From positions 20,872,501 to 20,936,500 of the forward strand of contig NC_071349.1 of the NCBI RefSeq assembly GCF_027744825.2: 64,000 nucleotides of DNA, read 5' to 3'. Both the position numbers and the translations under genes were made by a program. Below the pieces are notes generated by a model, which was not told where the DNA came from, made no database searches, and was given only the letters and a program-made list of their open reading frames with translations. This stretch comes from Synchiropus splendidus. Lineage: Eukaryota; Chordata; Actinopteri; Syngnathiformes; Callionymidae. This document shows, piece after piece, positions 1 through 12,594 of the stretch. Position 1 is the first letter of the stretch, and each line of letters begins with the position of its first letter.

Positions 1-1565
1 GTGTATGATCGAGAAGATGAAGCGGGAGCCTGGCAGAGTCTCAGACGGCTGGAGCAGCGACCCCGGGTGTGGTGTCACATGACGACCTCGCCATTCCAAG
101 TGTCTAGATGCAGTTTAAAGGGGACACAAACAGGAAACAGCAGGTGCTCTCTAGCCACAGCTGGATACTTGCTGGTGATATTTCAAATGTCCTGTGTCAG
201 TCATGTTGCAATGTCCGCCGGCTGTGGACGGAGAAAAGGCCATGTGTGGGACTCTGAGGCATGTTTGGTCATGCCATTCACAGCAGGACACCTTGCAGAG
301 AGCTCAGGAGCGGCGCCACGAGATGGAGACTCGGGAAACGGCCGACGCAGGAGGGGAGGTCACCCTGGCGTCACCTGGTGAGCGGCGGTGCGAGGCGCCT
401 GGACCGTGGCTGAGCTGGTGTGGAGAGAGCAGGAGGACGGGAGGGCTGGAAGACAGCGGAGAAAGAGGGTCAGAGACGGCTGGCATGTCGCGGCCGGTGG
501 CAGACAGGCGGCTCCAGGAGGGCACACTCCCCCGGTCAGTCCTGACCCAGCAGGTTATCAAAGCCATGGGAATGTAAGCCGGAGCTGGCCGCGAGATTCG
601 TGTCTCCCAGTGTGATGAAGCACCTGAAGAGAGCTTCATTAAATGTGGTGTTAGTGTGCGCCTGATTGTAGCTGGACGATTATGGCAAAAATTTGGATTC
701 ATATCATCATCATCTCCACTATTCAAGGCTTTCATGTTTTGCAGTCATTGAAGCGTCAAACTTTATTGCTCAATGATCGACAAGAAAACGATGTGTCAAA
801 TGCGACCAATAGCTTGACTGTGAACCTTCATCGTGTCGGTGAAAGGTGTCTCTCCAGAAAGCTTCAGGTCCCTAAGGTCTGGGTTTAGACGACAGTGGAG
901 AGGAGAAAACCTTTCCAGTCCAGCTGCTCTGATGTTGGAAGGAGCGATTCACGGGTTAAATTGGAACACATCCACATCGGAGCGCTTTTCCTCTTAGCGT
1001 CTGCGCGACGTGCTGCATGACAAGGAGCGCTTGCTTTCATCACCCCTGTCTCAGGTTGAGCGCGAGCGAGTGTCCTTCTGCATTTATCCACTTCCAACTA
1101 GTCATTGTTTTTCGAAACATCTCCGACAAGCAGCCATCACTGCTGTTGCGGCTCAGGACGCTGGCTGTGCATCTGCTCAGTGGAGGTTCTGACGCTGAAT
1201 CCCACGCCGCCGTTGGACCGAGTCGGGAGCTAACGGTGGCTAATATTAGCGTCCAACACGCGGTGTAAAGTAAGCGCTCTGGCTGATAGGCAGAGCCTCG
1301 CGCCGCTCTGCGTAGCCGGCTCACCGTGCCTTCCGGACGAGGCGTGGTGCAGCGTTTGGGTGCATCGGGACAGACTGAGAGAGGTCGGCTGGATAATCGT
1401 TTCATAACACTTATCACGTTGTCATAATCGGAGGACGACATAATCGTGACCCGATTAAAATCCATTCATTGACCAGCCCTACGCCTGATACACACCCGTC
1501 ACTGGTGACGCCCGCTTTTCCACTGACTGGGACCCGAGACGCCTGAGCCCGGAGCACCACCCACC
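1..1565. other. SOBP 3' flank / probable 3'UTR
   Basis: No protein-coding exon was recognised here. On the minus strand this lies just downstream of the SOBP stop codon. A canonical AATAAA poly(A) signal occurs on the minus strand at 762-767, which would give SOBP a 3'UTR of about 0.8 kb. The short open frames in both directions resemble no family I know. Confidence 0.5.
762..767 (-). terminator. candidate SOBP poly(A) signal
   Basis: Reads AATAAA on the minus strand, about 800 bp past the SOBP stop codon. It is the first clear canonical signal seen downstream of the gene. Use of the site is inferred. Confidence 0.4.
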
Positions 1566-4500
1566 TCACTTGTTCTGGTTGCGGATCCGCAGACACCTCC
1601 TCTTGAGCGCCGGCTCCAACTCCGAGCTCTCGGCGGCTGACAAGGGCGCGGTGATGGCGCGGGACAGGATGCCGGGCTTCGCCGCAGGCTGCAGGACCAC
1701 ACAGCTTCCGGCGGAGAGCAGCGGCAGGGCGTAGGCGTGTTCGCCCTCCTCCAGACTCTCCGGCTCCTGCTTGCCCACCGCGGCCTCCCTCATCTGATCT
1801 TGCACGGCTCCCCGTTTGCCACAGTCCCACAGTTCAGACTTCTCCAGTCTCCTGGAACAATTGTTTTCTTTAAGTGCTTCCTGCTCCAAGTCAGCGTTGA
1901 CAGGCTGCCCTCTGGTGCGTCCTTCGCTCTCCGCTCCAGCGCCCGTTGGCTCGGAGCAACGCCGGCCAGCTCCATTGACGATGACGTGACACGGCGCGGC
2001 GGGGCTCGGTTGGAGCTGGGCCGGACATTCCGGCTGGCTAAGTGCTACGTTGGCTGAAGGTGGTGGCGTGAGACTGTTGCTCGGTGGATCCGCGTCCTGG
2101 GTTTGCGATTGTTTGGTCCCCGCTGGTTCTGTGGTTTCCTCGCCTCTAAGACTGACCTTTTCCCGCGCTGCAGGAGGAGACCTGGACTCAGAGTCTGTTT
2201 CCAGCTTCACCTGGACCCCCAGCAACATCCTGTGAGCAAGTTGTTGTTGGCACAACCGCTGACCGACGGTCAGGTCGATCACCCCGTCCGCTTGGCCGGA
2301 GCCGCTGCTCTGACAAGTGCCTCCTAAACTCTCCTCTGCTTTCACCTTTGTCACGACCGACCTGCTTGACTGTGAACATCCAGGAGACAGACGTTCCGCA
2401 AGTTTCCCGTCTCGCTTGTCACCTCCAGAGAGATTCGGGGAGTGTAGCCCACCCACTGTAGACTCTGCAGATGATTCAGCAGCACTGTGTTTAGAACCCC
2501 TGCTGTCCAGCTGGTCCTTGAAGGACTCAGGGCTCAGTGGGATCGGGATAGGAATTGGGATCGGGACTGGAAGGGGAACAATCACTGGGTAAGGTACCAA
2601 AAGACTCGGAGGGGGGACTAACGGGGCTAATGAGGGCAGCCCGAAGTTCATCATTGGGGAAAAAGGAATGGGTCCATTGGGCAACATATTGACCGGAGGG
2701 AAGGGGGGCAGTCCTGGCACGGGGAGGCCCGGATGAGGTGGCATCAGGCCCGGGTTGGGGTTCGAGGACGGATGGACATGTGGAGAGATCATTGGCCGAT
2801 GCATGGGGCTAGATGCATGGTTCCTGGGAGGTGGCGGTCCGATGCCAGGGATAATGGGGTTTGGCAAAGGACTGTTTGGTCCTCCTGGGTGGTGGGGGGG
2901 GCGTAGAAAAGTGGGGCGGATCTGCTGCATCATCTGATGCTCCATGAACAGAGGCAACGGCATGGGACCACGGGGAGTCATGACCATTGGAGGGCTACCG
3001 GACGGTACTCCAGCGGTCGGGTGCAGAGCGGAGGGATGGATGGGTGGCGGCGGGAGCGACGGGCTGTCGTGGGGTCTGGGTGTAGGAATCTTGGCTGAGA
3101 CAGAGGAGGACGGAGAGCAGACGGCGAGGGGGGGGGAGGCGGCAGAGCAGGCAGCAAGGGGCGCAGAGCTGGACGGGCCTAATGGCGATGGCGCTTTCCG
3201 CCGGAGCTCGGCCAAGGGCGTGCCCCAGGATTCCGGGGTCAGCAGCTGAACCCCACCGCTGCACTCCGCCTTTGCATCAGCGCCGGCTGCCGGGTTGCAC
3301 AGAGCAGCTTGAGTTTCCTTGTAGAAGATGTCCATCTTGTATTGATTGAGGCATTTGGCACTGCAGAACTGTAGCCTTCGCTCCCCAGCACCAAAGTCCA
3401 AGTACTCCTTTGTATGACGGATGTGTTTGCACCAGTCGCACACCTGCAACAGAAGACACACCAGAGCCAGATCAATGCAACGTCGCCGGCGGCCGGCCAG
3501 GCGTGCGCCGAGGTGCCGGAGGCCCGAGCTCTCCACGCAGCTGTGCTGAGCAGGACCTTGTCAATACCGGGACACTTGTGGTGACATGAGCTCGCAGAGG
3601 TGGAAGCCACCCTGGCCGCGCAGAGAGCAGCGCGGGCCACACACAGCTCACTCTGTCAGCCGTGGGAGGAGCAGCAGGTCCTCGCTGGAGATAATGAAGG
3701 CATTAATCAGTTGTCAGAACCCTCAACGACACCCATCCATCACATACACCCTCCAGCCCTCTGCGGAATCTCAATGAGTGGAGGGATGCGGCCAACTCTT
3801 TTGGCTCACGCCGGCGTGGAAACCTTCCTGGATCAACTGGGACACCTTGACACGGGAACAGGGAGTGAGACGGAGAGTGAGACGCAGGGTGGTCACCTGC
3901 CAGAGGCGGCCCGGCCGAGGGTGAGGATGGGGCTCCCCGGGGTGCCACCAGCGGCTGAGAGCACCACACAGGGCAACTGCGCCGGACAAAGAGGAGGACC
4001 AGGCCAATAAAGCCACGGCGCCTCCTGGTGCGGGCGGCTGGTACAGGCAGGTACGCAGCTTTAAACCCAGACTGACGCTTGGTAAAAACGAGTCCCGGCT
4101 CTGAGCCGCGAGGTTCAGCGGGAAAGTTGAAGCAGATGAAGACCTGGACACGCTAAATAATACAGGTGCGGAAGTGTGCCGCTGACAGATGGAGAGCACT
4201 CAGCCGCTCTCTGCAGCGTGAGGGAAATTCCTCTGCACATTACGCTAATGGAGCTGTGCTTTCTCTCTGCTGCCGCACTCGCGCAACCAGATGTTTCCAG
4301 TTCCAGCTAATTACCGTCATTTATTTCCATTCGGCCAGCGGAACCTGCAGCGGCGACACGCCTGACTGCCCAACGCTGAGGGTGAAGATGATGCGGCGAC
4401 AAGCGATGGAGATGTTAAAGGCAGAGCGAAAAGAAGGTGGAAGATCGAGGTCCGCGGGGACAGCTGAGGGCGGCGCGGGGGGGCCCACCTAGCCAGCAGA

Positions 4501-7500
4501 TCCAGGTGGTGAGCAGCCGCTGCCATCGCCACGGCGGCCCGTGGTGGGAAGTTTGCCGAAGCCTGTGAAGCCTCGCAGCCGACGTCTTCATTAAAATCAG
4601 AGCGGCTTCACCTGCTGACGGACGAGCAGCAGGTCGCTGTCCCTCATCAGAGTCAGACTCTCACTCGGCCAGTGAAAGTCAGCAGATGAATGAGACGCTG
4701 CTCAACGTCGGGATCGATGCAAGCGTTTGAACTGCAGTTGGAGCTCATCTTCTGGAACTGAATGAAGCACATCTTCTCTTCCTGCTTTGGCCCATAGATG
4801 GACACTGCATCTTCAGGTGGGAACCTTTGGAGACCCACTTCTCCCCCTGCGCTGCAGCTCGGGCAGGCGTTGCAGGTCAAACACCCACTCAATGCTTGAA
4901 CTCAGGGTCGTGACCTCCAGCGGCTGGTAGCGCTGAGCGGGGTTCAAACCTAGCGGGCAGGACCCCTCAGCAACATCCCAGCACCCTGGAGCGTCTACTC
5001 CACCTGGGGTGAAGCTCAAACATTCGGCTCACCGCATCACCCCACCACTGCGGAGAGAACTCGGACACCCAGACGCAGAGGCGAGCCAAACCACGCCTTC
5101 CAAAGTGAACGAGGCTCCGGGCAGCGGGACCCTTAGACGGCCCCAGCTGGTGGCCGTCCTCCAGGCCAGACACTGAGTCGGTGCGTGGAAGGCCCCGCCT
5201 TCAGAGACACATCCAAAAGAGACGGACAGATTCAGAAGCGCGATGACAGTAAGAGCCTTGGCAGAACAGGTGTGTGTCCACGAGCTTCAACTCTATCCGT
5301 GTCAGATGGTCCTTACAAGCACGTCGCCGTTTGTCTTGAAGACAAGCCTGGCCATGTCCTGAGCAAAGCCGCGCGGCGGAAATTTCCCACCCAAGCCATC
5401 GGCGTCTCTCGCCTGGGGAGGGAGACAGACAACGGCTTCTTTTATGGACAGACACCAACTGAAGCAGCAAACTCAGAAACAGTGAGGGTGCTTGTCGGTG
5501 GGTGACGTGCGTGAGCATGCAAACCATCCGTGCTGCTCCTCGGAGTCCAGGACTGGGATCACAGCGCGTGCTCCTGGTCCTGCTCCGAGTCTGCTCCGCA
5601 TGCACGTGAGGACCTTTTCACCAGTCTGCTGACTCGTGGCGCGACTCGGTGTGGGTCACCGGGCCGGCACTCTGGGCTGCGCCTGCGACACACACAACCT
5701 TCCCGAAGGAGAAGTTCACCTGAGATGCTGTCCTGCACATCAACACAAAGACGCTCCACTGTGCCGTTACTCTGCCTGCAGCTCGCGCTGTGACCCGCTG
5801 GCCCGGCGCCACTTCATTTGCATATTGTACTAATGAGGTGTTGGCACGGCCGACGCGGCGCAGGAAGCCATGTGCAGAGAAAGGATGACAGACGGCAGAT
5901 TTCTGCTGGATCACGGCGGTGAGCTGAGCCAAGGCAAACCCTCGCTCTGGTCACATGACACGCGCCCAATCGGAGGTCACATCCGGGGGTCAGCCGCCGG
6001 CCGCAGCAGCCGCGCCTCCGGTGACGGCCAGGCGACACCACGCCTGAGGACTATCAGGCGAGAAAGTCGTGAAAACGACAGAAAAGAAGGTGGGGCCGAA
6101 GCGCCTGGAACGAGTGGAGCAGAATGGCTGGCAGCTATGAGATAATCACCCTCCTGCTGGAGCCCCGGAGCCGCGTCAGGCCCCGGGGCCTCCTCAGCAG
6201 CATGACACGCCTCATCAGGCACAACAAAGCCAAACACCCTCTGCAAAGCGAGTGAGTGAGTGAGTGAGTGTGAGAGAGAGAGGTGACATTTCTGGGCTGA
6301 CATGAAGCAGAACTCTGCCCCCTCACGCCTGGAGGGAGCTCCCGGGAAAGACACTGGCAGAGGCCTGGAGTCTCCAGGGACCGAGCAGCTCCAGCACAGG
6401 AAGAAGCTGCTCGTGCTGCAAGCTGACTGCTCACTGCTTCCACTGAACTTCCAGTGCATCAACAGCTGGCTGCGGGGCTCAGTCCGAGGTGTGAGACACG
6501 CAGGACACCAAGGCTCAAGAGCCTCACTCTGGCCGGGGAGCAGCTCAGCTGTTGGGAAACAGAACCAGAGGCTGAAGATCCGCTTCTCCAGGGGCAACAC
6601 CTTCAGCTCATGTGACCTGGGCTGGTCTGGCTGTTGGCCCTCGCTCCTCCCTCACGCACATTTGGTTTCATGCAGCTGATGCACCAGATTCTGTGCAGCA
6701 TGACGCCGACGTCGATCCAAACCCTCTGACGGCGATGACGGATGTGCGTGCGGCGTGGCGTGGCTCTGGAGGCAGAACACTGCTGCCACGCCGGCACCAA
6801 GGCATCACGCTCTCAGCCAAAAGTGCTCAGCTTGTCAGTTAGTTGGTGGGATCCCCACTGACCATGGCACTACATTTGATTCTGATTCTGAGCCTGAGTC
6901 ACCTCCACGTCTTCCCATCTCACAGGCTCCTCAGCAGGCGGTCGTCACACTGGACTGACAGTGACAGTGAGTCTCAAACTCTTGACTCCATGACTGACTT
7001 GACTTGAGTGAGCTGACAGGAAGCCTGGTCGTCCTCAGGTCAACACTCACAACGACACACTGCAACAGGCTGGATTTGGTCAACACACTGTGATGGAGGA
7101 GACTCTCATGCTGCGGTGGGTGGGGGGTGTGGGGGGCGGCACCACGATCCTGACCCGGCAGCGAGGACGGCTGGAGGCAGCAGGACAGGCGGATACTCAC
7201 TGTGCAACTCCTCACACAGCCCAGCTTCGGTGCAGAGGAGAAAGGAGACAGTTGAAGTGCAGTCATCAGCGCCACACACTGGTGATCCACAAAAGCCTTT
7301 GCAGCCGTGGCTTTAATCACAGGGTGACTTGGAAGGTGTTAATGAATCAGCCGTGAGAGCTTAAAGAGCTGAGGATTAACGGTAATGGCTCCCGAGGGGC
7401 GGCCGACCGCAGGAACACGGCGGAGAAGTGTGTTTTCAAATTCCATTAAGAGCTTTGTGGCGCCGTCAGTCAACCGCAGCAGCATGAAGCTCGGTGTGGT

Positions 7501-10500
7501 CTGGATCCAAGATTCACCCGCCAGCGTGAGGGAGGCTCTCCTACCTTGTTCCTCTTGAAGTAGGCTCGGCGGCAGGCGGCGAAGCACTTCTCGCTGCAGA
7601 AGCTCTTCAGCTCGCTGCCCATGCTCAGAGAGTAGCGCTTGACGCCGACCTTCTGGCACCAGGCGCACACGATCTGCACGTTGCTGCCATCCTCATCTGC
7701 AGACACACACACACGCGCGCGCCCGTCACTTGTGCGCCGAGGAGCGTGCTACCGTTAGCCCTGTTGCTAAAGAGCTCAGGCGCTGTCATGCTGCAGCATC
7801 GTCCGGAATACTTCGCTCCACTCTTGAGTTTACGTTCATCCAGGAACCCAGGGTTTGGTAGGACCACTGGAGAAACTATTTCAGGGGAAAAAAGCTAGGC
7901 GCCGCATCATTTAAAAATAGTTTTCAGATTTTATCATGGGCTTCCCATTTCAGTGGAGCGGCGGGCCGTGTGAACACATGACTCGACATCAGACCCGGAG
8001 CCGAGTGATGAGTGAGGCGGCGGCGGCGGCAGACGCGGCACAGCTGTCACAGCTGCAGCAGGAAGCCTCACACTCGCAGCCAGGACCCATCACACGCCGG
8101 GCCGCTGACCACCTTTGCCTGGGATGAATGGAGCTACAGGGCCGCGGGCTTTTAAATAAAGATCCCCTCACAATTCGGAGAAGGACTCCCTGGAGAGCAG
8201 GAGGCGCGGCGCCCTTTCCAAACTCCGGCGCCTGTCAAAGGGATGTACATTAGCAGGAGAAGAGCCGCTCCGGCCCACTCCCTGTCAGAGACCAGACAGT
8301 AGCTGCTGCAGCCCAGGATGAGGAGGGGAGCAAGGATCGACCCAGGGACTCGTGGCCTGACCCGCCTCCACAGACCTCTGTATGAGGGAGGGAGCCGGGC
8401 TAAATGCCACCATCACCTGCCGCATGAAGGATTCAGTCTGGGCTGACACCGGGCTGCTGCCGAGCTGACGGACGCCGGGCTGGAAAGGGGGCCTCACCAT
8501 CTGTCCAGTGGTCCCAGGCTGAGACAGGTCCTCTGACTGAGCTGACGGAGCGACACCTGAGCAGGTGGAGGGAGGCGGCTGCAGCTCACAGACGTTGCAC
8601 GTGCCTCAGATATCCACGTCTCGCTCAGACTTCCTGAGAGAAGAGGGTCGGCGACCGTACCTGCGGGGCCCTTGGTCAGCGGCGGGGGCACCACGGGCAC
8701 CACGGTGGTGGGGTTGCCAGGTGCCGAGGTGGAGGCTGCGCTGCAGCACTCGGTGACACCGTTCCTGGGCGCTGGCACACAGAGGGCGCCGCTGACTCCG
8801 TCCAGAGAGGCCTCCCCACACTCCGGTGGCGCCGACACTTTGGGCCCCATGTGTTCTGGGGAAGCAGAGGTGAACAAAGGCATGAGCTGCAGCGAGCTCT
8901 GGTCAATACCTGGAGACACAGGTGCAGCTGATCCCTACCTTTCAGGGCAGAGATGTGCTGAGCGGCCTCCGCCACGTCCAGACTGTCGGAATCCCTCAGC
9001 TCCACCTTGTCATAGCCGTACCATCCCAGCAGCTCGTTCATGGTGTTCTCAGCGAAGCTCTGCAACACAACAGTCACCTGATGATGTCACGCGTTCGTCT
9101 TCATCGCACAGAGACGCACAACCAGATCGCTGTCACGTGAGAGTGTGGAGAGTCTGACGGGAGCTACTGCCACCTGCCTTCTGAAGGAGCGTCTGCACGC
9201 CTAGACTCACACCAGTGAGCACCAGCACTCCTTCCCTCACGCAGAGGTCTGTGGAGGCGGGTCAGGCCACCAGTCCCTGGGTTGATCCTTGCTCCCTGCC
9301 GCTCCAGCTCCGCTCCAGGTGCCAGGCAGATGCTCCTCTGAAATCACCTGAGAACCAACCATGTCTGACCGCGCTCACCCCCAGTGCCGTCGTCACGCAT
9401 GCTCAGATTTCCAACTCATTCAAGGTCCACGGCTTCCTTGCTTCCACCCTCACGCCCACCAGGTAGAAGCAGAGGCGCCGGCTCTGGCGTGACAGGGTGA
9501 ATTGATCCGTCTGAGCGCGGCGGAGGGCAGAGCTGAGGCCATGGCTGGAGCCCACAGTCAGGATGGGAAGACATGACGTCTCCCTCCGAGCCCAACACCG
9601 GAGCTGTGACTCCAGCAGAAGCAAACCACGCTGGAAGGGGTGACACGTGCAGGTGTGGTCGGACAGCTGAGGGGCGCCCCCCGCCGGACAGTACAAACCT
9701 GACGATCAGTGCAGGGGTGTGGAGGTGGGTCTGCCAGCTGAGCCTCATGGCTCCACACCTGAGCTCAGCTCTCATGTGAGCAGGGAGGGAGGGGCCACCA
9801 CCAGATGAGCCGCCCACCTCTGAGATGCTGCTGCGTATTTGGGACGCTTCTGACGGATGTGACCCGCTTGTCGAGTGAAGCAGCCATTTTGCAAACCTTT
9901 GTGAGAATATAAATGGACTGTTTTGACGGCAGTCTGCTGGGAGTGTGCGGGGTTCGTGAGAGGAAACACGTCCTGTCACAGCGGCTTCATAAGAGGTCGT
10001 ATTCGACGGCAAGTGACATGAGCCGCCGCTGGCGTCCACTCGCCGCAGCGATAATGGACACGCTGGTGAACTAATCTGTTCCCATTAACGGCTATTAAGA
10101 GGGATTTAGCCTCTCTTCCTTGATGACGGCTGTTGAAGAGTGACAGAAAGACAATGGGATTTCACTTGGTTCTTCACCAGCCTGAACATAGAAGTGTGAG
10201 GTGAAAACAGCGCCTCTCGCCTCAGGAGCGGCTGACGTGTGAGGGCCACTCCGGGGGGACCTCAGTGGGCATGGCTGCCGCCGGACGCTCAGAAACCAGA
10301 GCTGGTCACAAAAGCCCCGATAAAATTCCCCAATCCACAGGCCAAGTTTCCCATTGCAGCCCCGCCAGCCCTGCGTCTCCACTTTTCCACTCCCCAGCTC
10401 CCACTCTCCTCCTCTGCTTTCATTTCCATCTACTTTGCTTGATATCTGATCCAGCCTGGACACTCAGGTTACACTTTCTCCAGCTCAGGCCGAGGCTGGA

Positions 10501-12594
10501 TACATTCCTTCCTCTCTCCCTGGTGCCCACCAGCCCCGCTCAGCAGGGCACACGCGAAGCAGCCGGATGAAGGAAACTCGGCGCAGTGATCCTCACAAGG
10601 GCACATTATGTGTCGGTCCTCCTTCCAAGAGAAAACACAGCGTTTCTGCCGCTGCGAGTGACGCCAGCCTGCTTTACTAACATCCCGTTTTCAGGTCTAC
10701 GACCGGGCCGTTCATTCGTGACTGACTGGCCGAGACTGTGGAGAGGGAGACGCTGGAAAGCACGCGCTCAGCTTGCTCCCAGCTGTCTGTGCTTCCCTGC
10801 AGGTGGTTGGCAGTGAAGCGATGGGCGGTCGTGACTGACACCCGGATGGCTGAGTTCAGGAGCAGCTCTTCAGCTTCCAGGGTCCATCGGGGTTCACGCC
10901 ACCCTCTGGTGGACCCTTGGCAAGACTCTGTCACCTCCTCTGGTCTCTGGTTCCTCGCAGCTCTCAGAGAGCCACGTTCCTCAGCGAGTTCTTCTGTGCC
11001 TATGGTGCATCTTTCAAACTGGACTCTCTGAGCTTTGCCTCCAAATCAGTGACAAACGACCTCCTGGGCCACTGACGAAGGTCCAGGCGACACGCCCCCC
11101 GCAGCCGCTCTTCTCATTGATGAGCCGTATCTTAGTGACGCCTTGCTCATTGGCTCATCCTGCTCCTGAGGTCAGATCGGCAGGTGAGGCTGTGCCAAAC
11201 CGAGGTTGACAGTTCCAAGCCACGAAGAAGGCGCCTCCAAGGAGGTTGGTCAGAATCTTCATGGCAAGGTCAAGGTCTCAGGACAGCGTTTATCACCACG
11301 TTCATTGGAGCGATGGAAGAGAGAACTGAGCAGATATGTGAAGAGCGAGGCAGCAGGCCACATGGGCTCCAGGGCGTGTGCAGGAGGAAACCAGCCGGAG
11401 GAGCAGTGCAGCCACACAGGTGCTGCCCAGCAGCCAGTCATTGGTCAGGAGCTCTGCACAGAGGCTGGTGGAGGGATCACACTCTGGTGTGGGAATGCCT
11501 GGACTGGCCAGCGTTCATCACGTTCTTCTTCTTGGCCGTTTCAACGAGACATCACGAGACACCGAGGTGGACCACGCTGACTGGAGGGTTTCTGGGACTG
11601 CTGCCTCCAGAAAAACTCATCCGCGGCGGGGGCGGAAACGAGACAGGTGAAGGCGCGCACCTGTTCCGACAGACTCCGGGCTGCGTTTTGGTGAAGAGTG
11701 CGGGGTTTGAGTCCAGCGTCCTCATGAGCAAATGAGCACGCGCCAGTGCAAGCGAGCCAGGACCAGCTGCTCATTGTTTCCCTCCGCTGAGCGCAACCTC
11801 GTTGGCTTCTCAAAGCAACAAACATCCACGAAGACAGACGCCTCCACAGTCACGGCCAGCCGCGTCCGTCCACTCGCATTTCAAGTCAGTCTCAGATCTA
11901 CGCCTGAAATATCGCCGTGCGACTCAACACAACATCGCGGCTCCTCGTGAACCTGCGCTCCATGACAAAGCCATCAATTCGTTTGTATTTCAAGCAAATG
12001 CCCGACACATGGCGCGGTCCTTCAAGCCTTCTCGGTCAAGATTCCCAAAGACCCACCGAATGGGTCGCTTACGCTCCGCGCGCTCACTGACTGATGTGTG
12101 CCAACAATGCCGAGGCGCAGACAAAGCCACCGCGCACACGCCTGGAAGCCACGCTCCACGGCGAGGTGTGTACCGAGGCCACCGACACGAGGCGACGCTC
12201 AGGTGCGTAAAGCTCACAAATGGACGCACATCTGGAGCCGCGCGCGCGCGCGCACACACACACCCACACACATACCGAGGGTGAACCCAGTCATTCAGCC
12301 GCGCCACGCACGTGTGTGTGTGTGTGTGTCCCCATTGATCTGGACGGACAATTGACGCCTTCACTGACGCACCGGGTTTTCCGTCCCTGGAAACTTGAAC
12401 GGGCGCCGCATCCGTGGCGCAAAGCGGAGACACCACAGTGTTTTGTTCGAAACGGGCTGCAAGTTTGAGCCGCCAGCTCCAGGAAGCGGAGCCGTTACCT
12501 TCATCTCCTCGTTGATCTCTCTCTTCACCGGGTGCGCTGGTTTGCGGCTCCGCTTGTTTTCCGGAGGTCTGCCCTCTTTCTCCGTCTCTGCCAT
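1566..12594 (-). CDS. sobp: SOBP, sine oculis-binding protein homolog (5 coding exons)
   Basis: Nuclear cofactor of SIX homeodomain proteins, linked to inner-ear and brain development. Coding exons in transcript order are 12594-12499, 9059-8939, 8855-8661, 7696-7545 and 3443-1566; phases join cleanly to 813 aa (human about 870). Exon 1 starts [20 protein letters not shown], nearly identical to human. Exon 2 has [17 protein letters not shown]. Exon 4 carries the first FCS/MYM zinc finger (CAWCQKVG to FCSEKCF). The last exon opens with the second finger (VCDWCKHIR to [11 protein letters not shown]), then a long proline-rich region with [15 protein letters not shown], a SUMO-interacting type motif VIDLTV, and ends [11 protein letters not shown], the family's invariant tail. 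About 32 residues that human SOBP has between the two fingers were not found. Gene identity is certain; the lack of that piece is an inference from reading the intron. Confidence 0.95.
3444..7544. other. SOBP intron 4, no recognised gene
   Basis: About 4.1 kb between SOBP coding exons 4 and 5. It holds a short GTGA repeat near 6245-6285. I looked on the minus strand for an exon encoding the linker that separates the two zinc fingers in human SOBP and did not see one. No RNA gene or transposon was recognised. Confidence 0.5.
8325..8394 (-). repeat. inverted repeat arm A in SOBP intron 3
   Basis: The reverse complement of this stretch matches 9228-9296 at roughly 90 percent over about 65 bases; the shared core reads CAGAGGTCTGTGGAGGCGGG and runs on through GTCCCTGGG to GATCCTTGCTCC. 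The two arms lie on either side of SOBP coding exons 3 and 2. It may be a dispersed repeat present twice in opposite orientation. Confidence 0.85.
9228..9296 (+). repeat. inverted repeat arm B in SOBP intron 1
   Basis: Partner of the arm at 8325-8394, in the opposite orientation. In the SOBP pre-mRNA the two arms could pair and loop out exons 2 and 3. Confidence 0.85.
9297..12239. other. SOBP intron 1, no recognised gene
   Basis: Large first intron of SOBP. No exon, RNA gene or clear transposon was recognised apart from the repeats listed separately. Confidence 0.45.
12240..12330. repeat. CG/CA then TG microsatellite
   Basis: A CGCG run grades into CACA repeats, followed about 50 bases later by a short TG run. 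It lies in SOBP intron 1 about 200 bp from the start exon. Confidence 0.8.
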
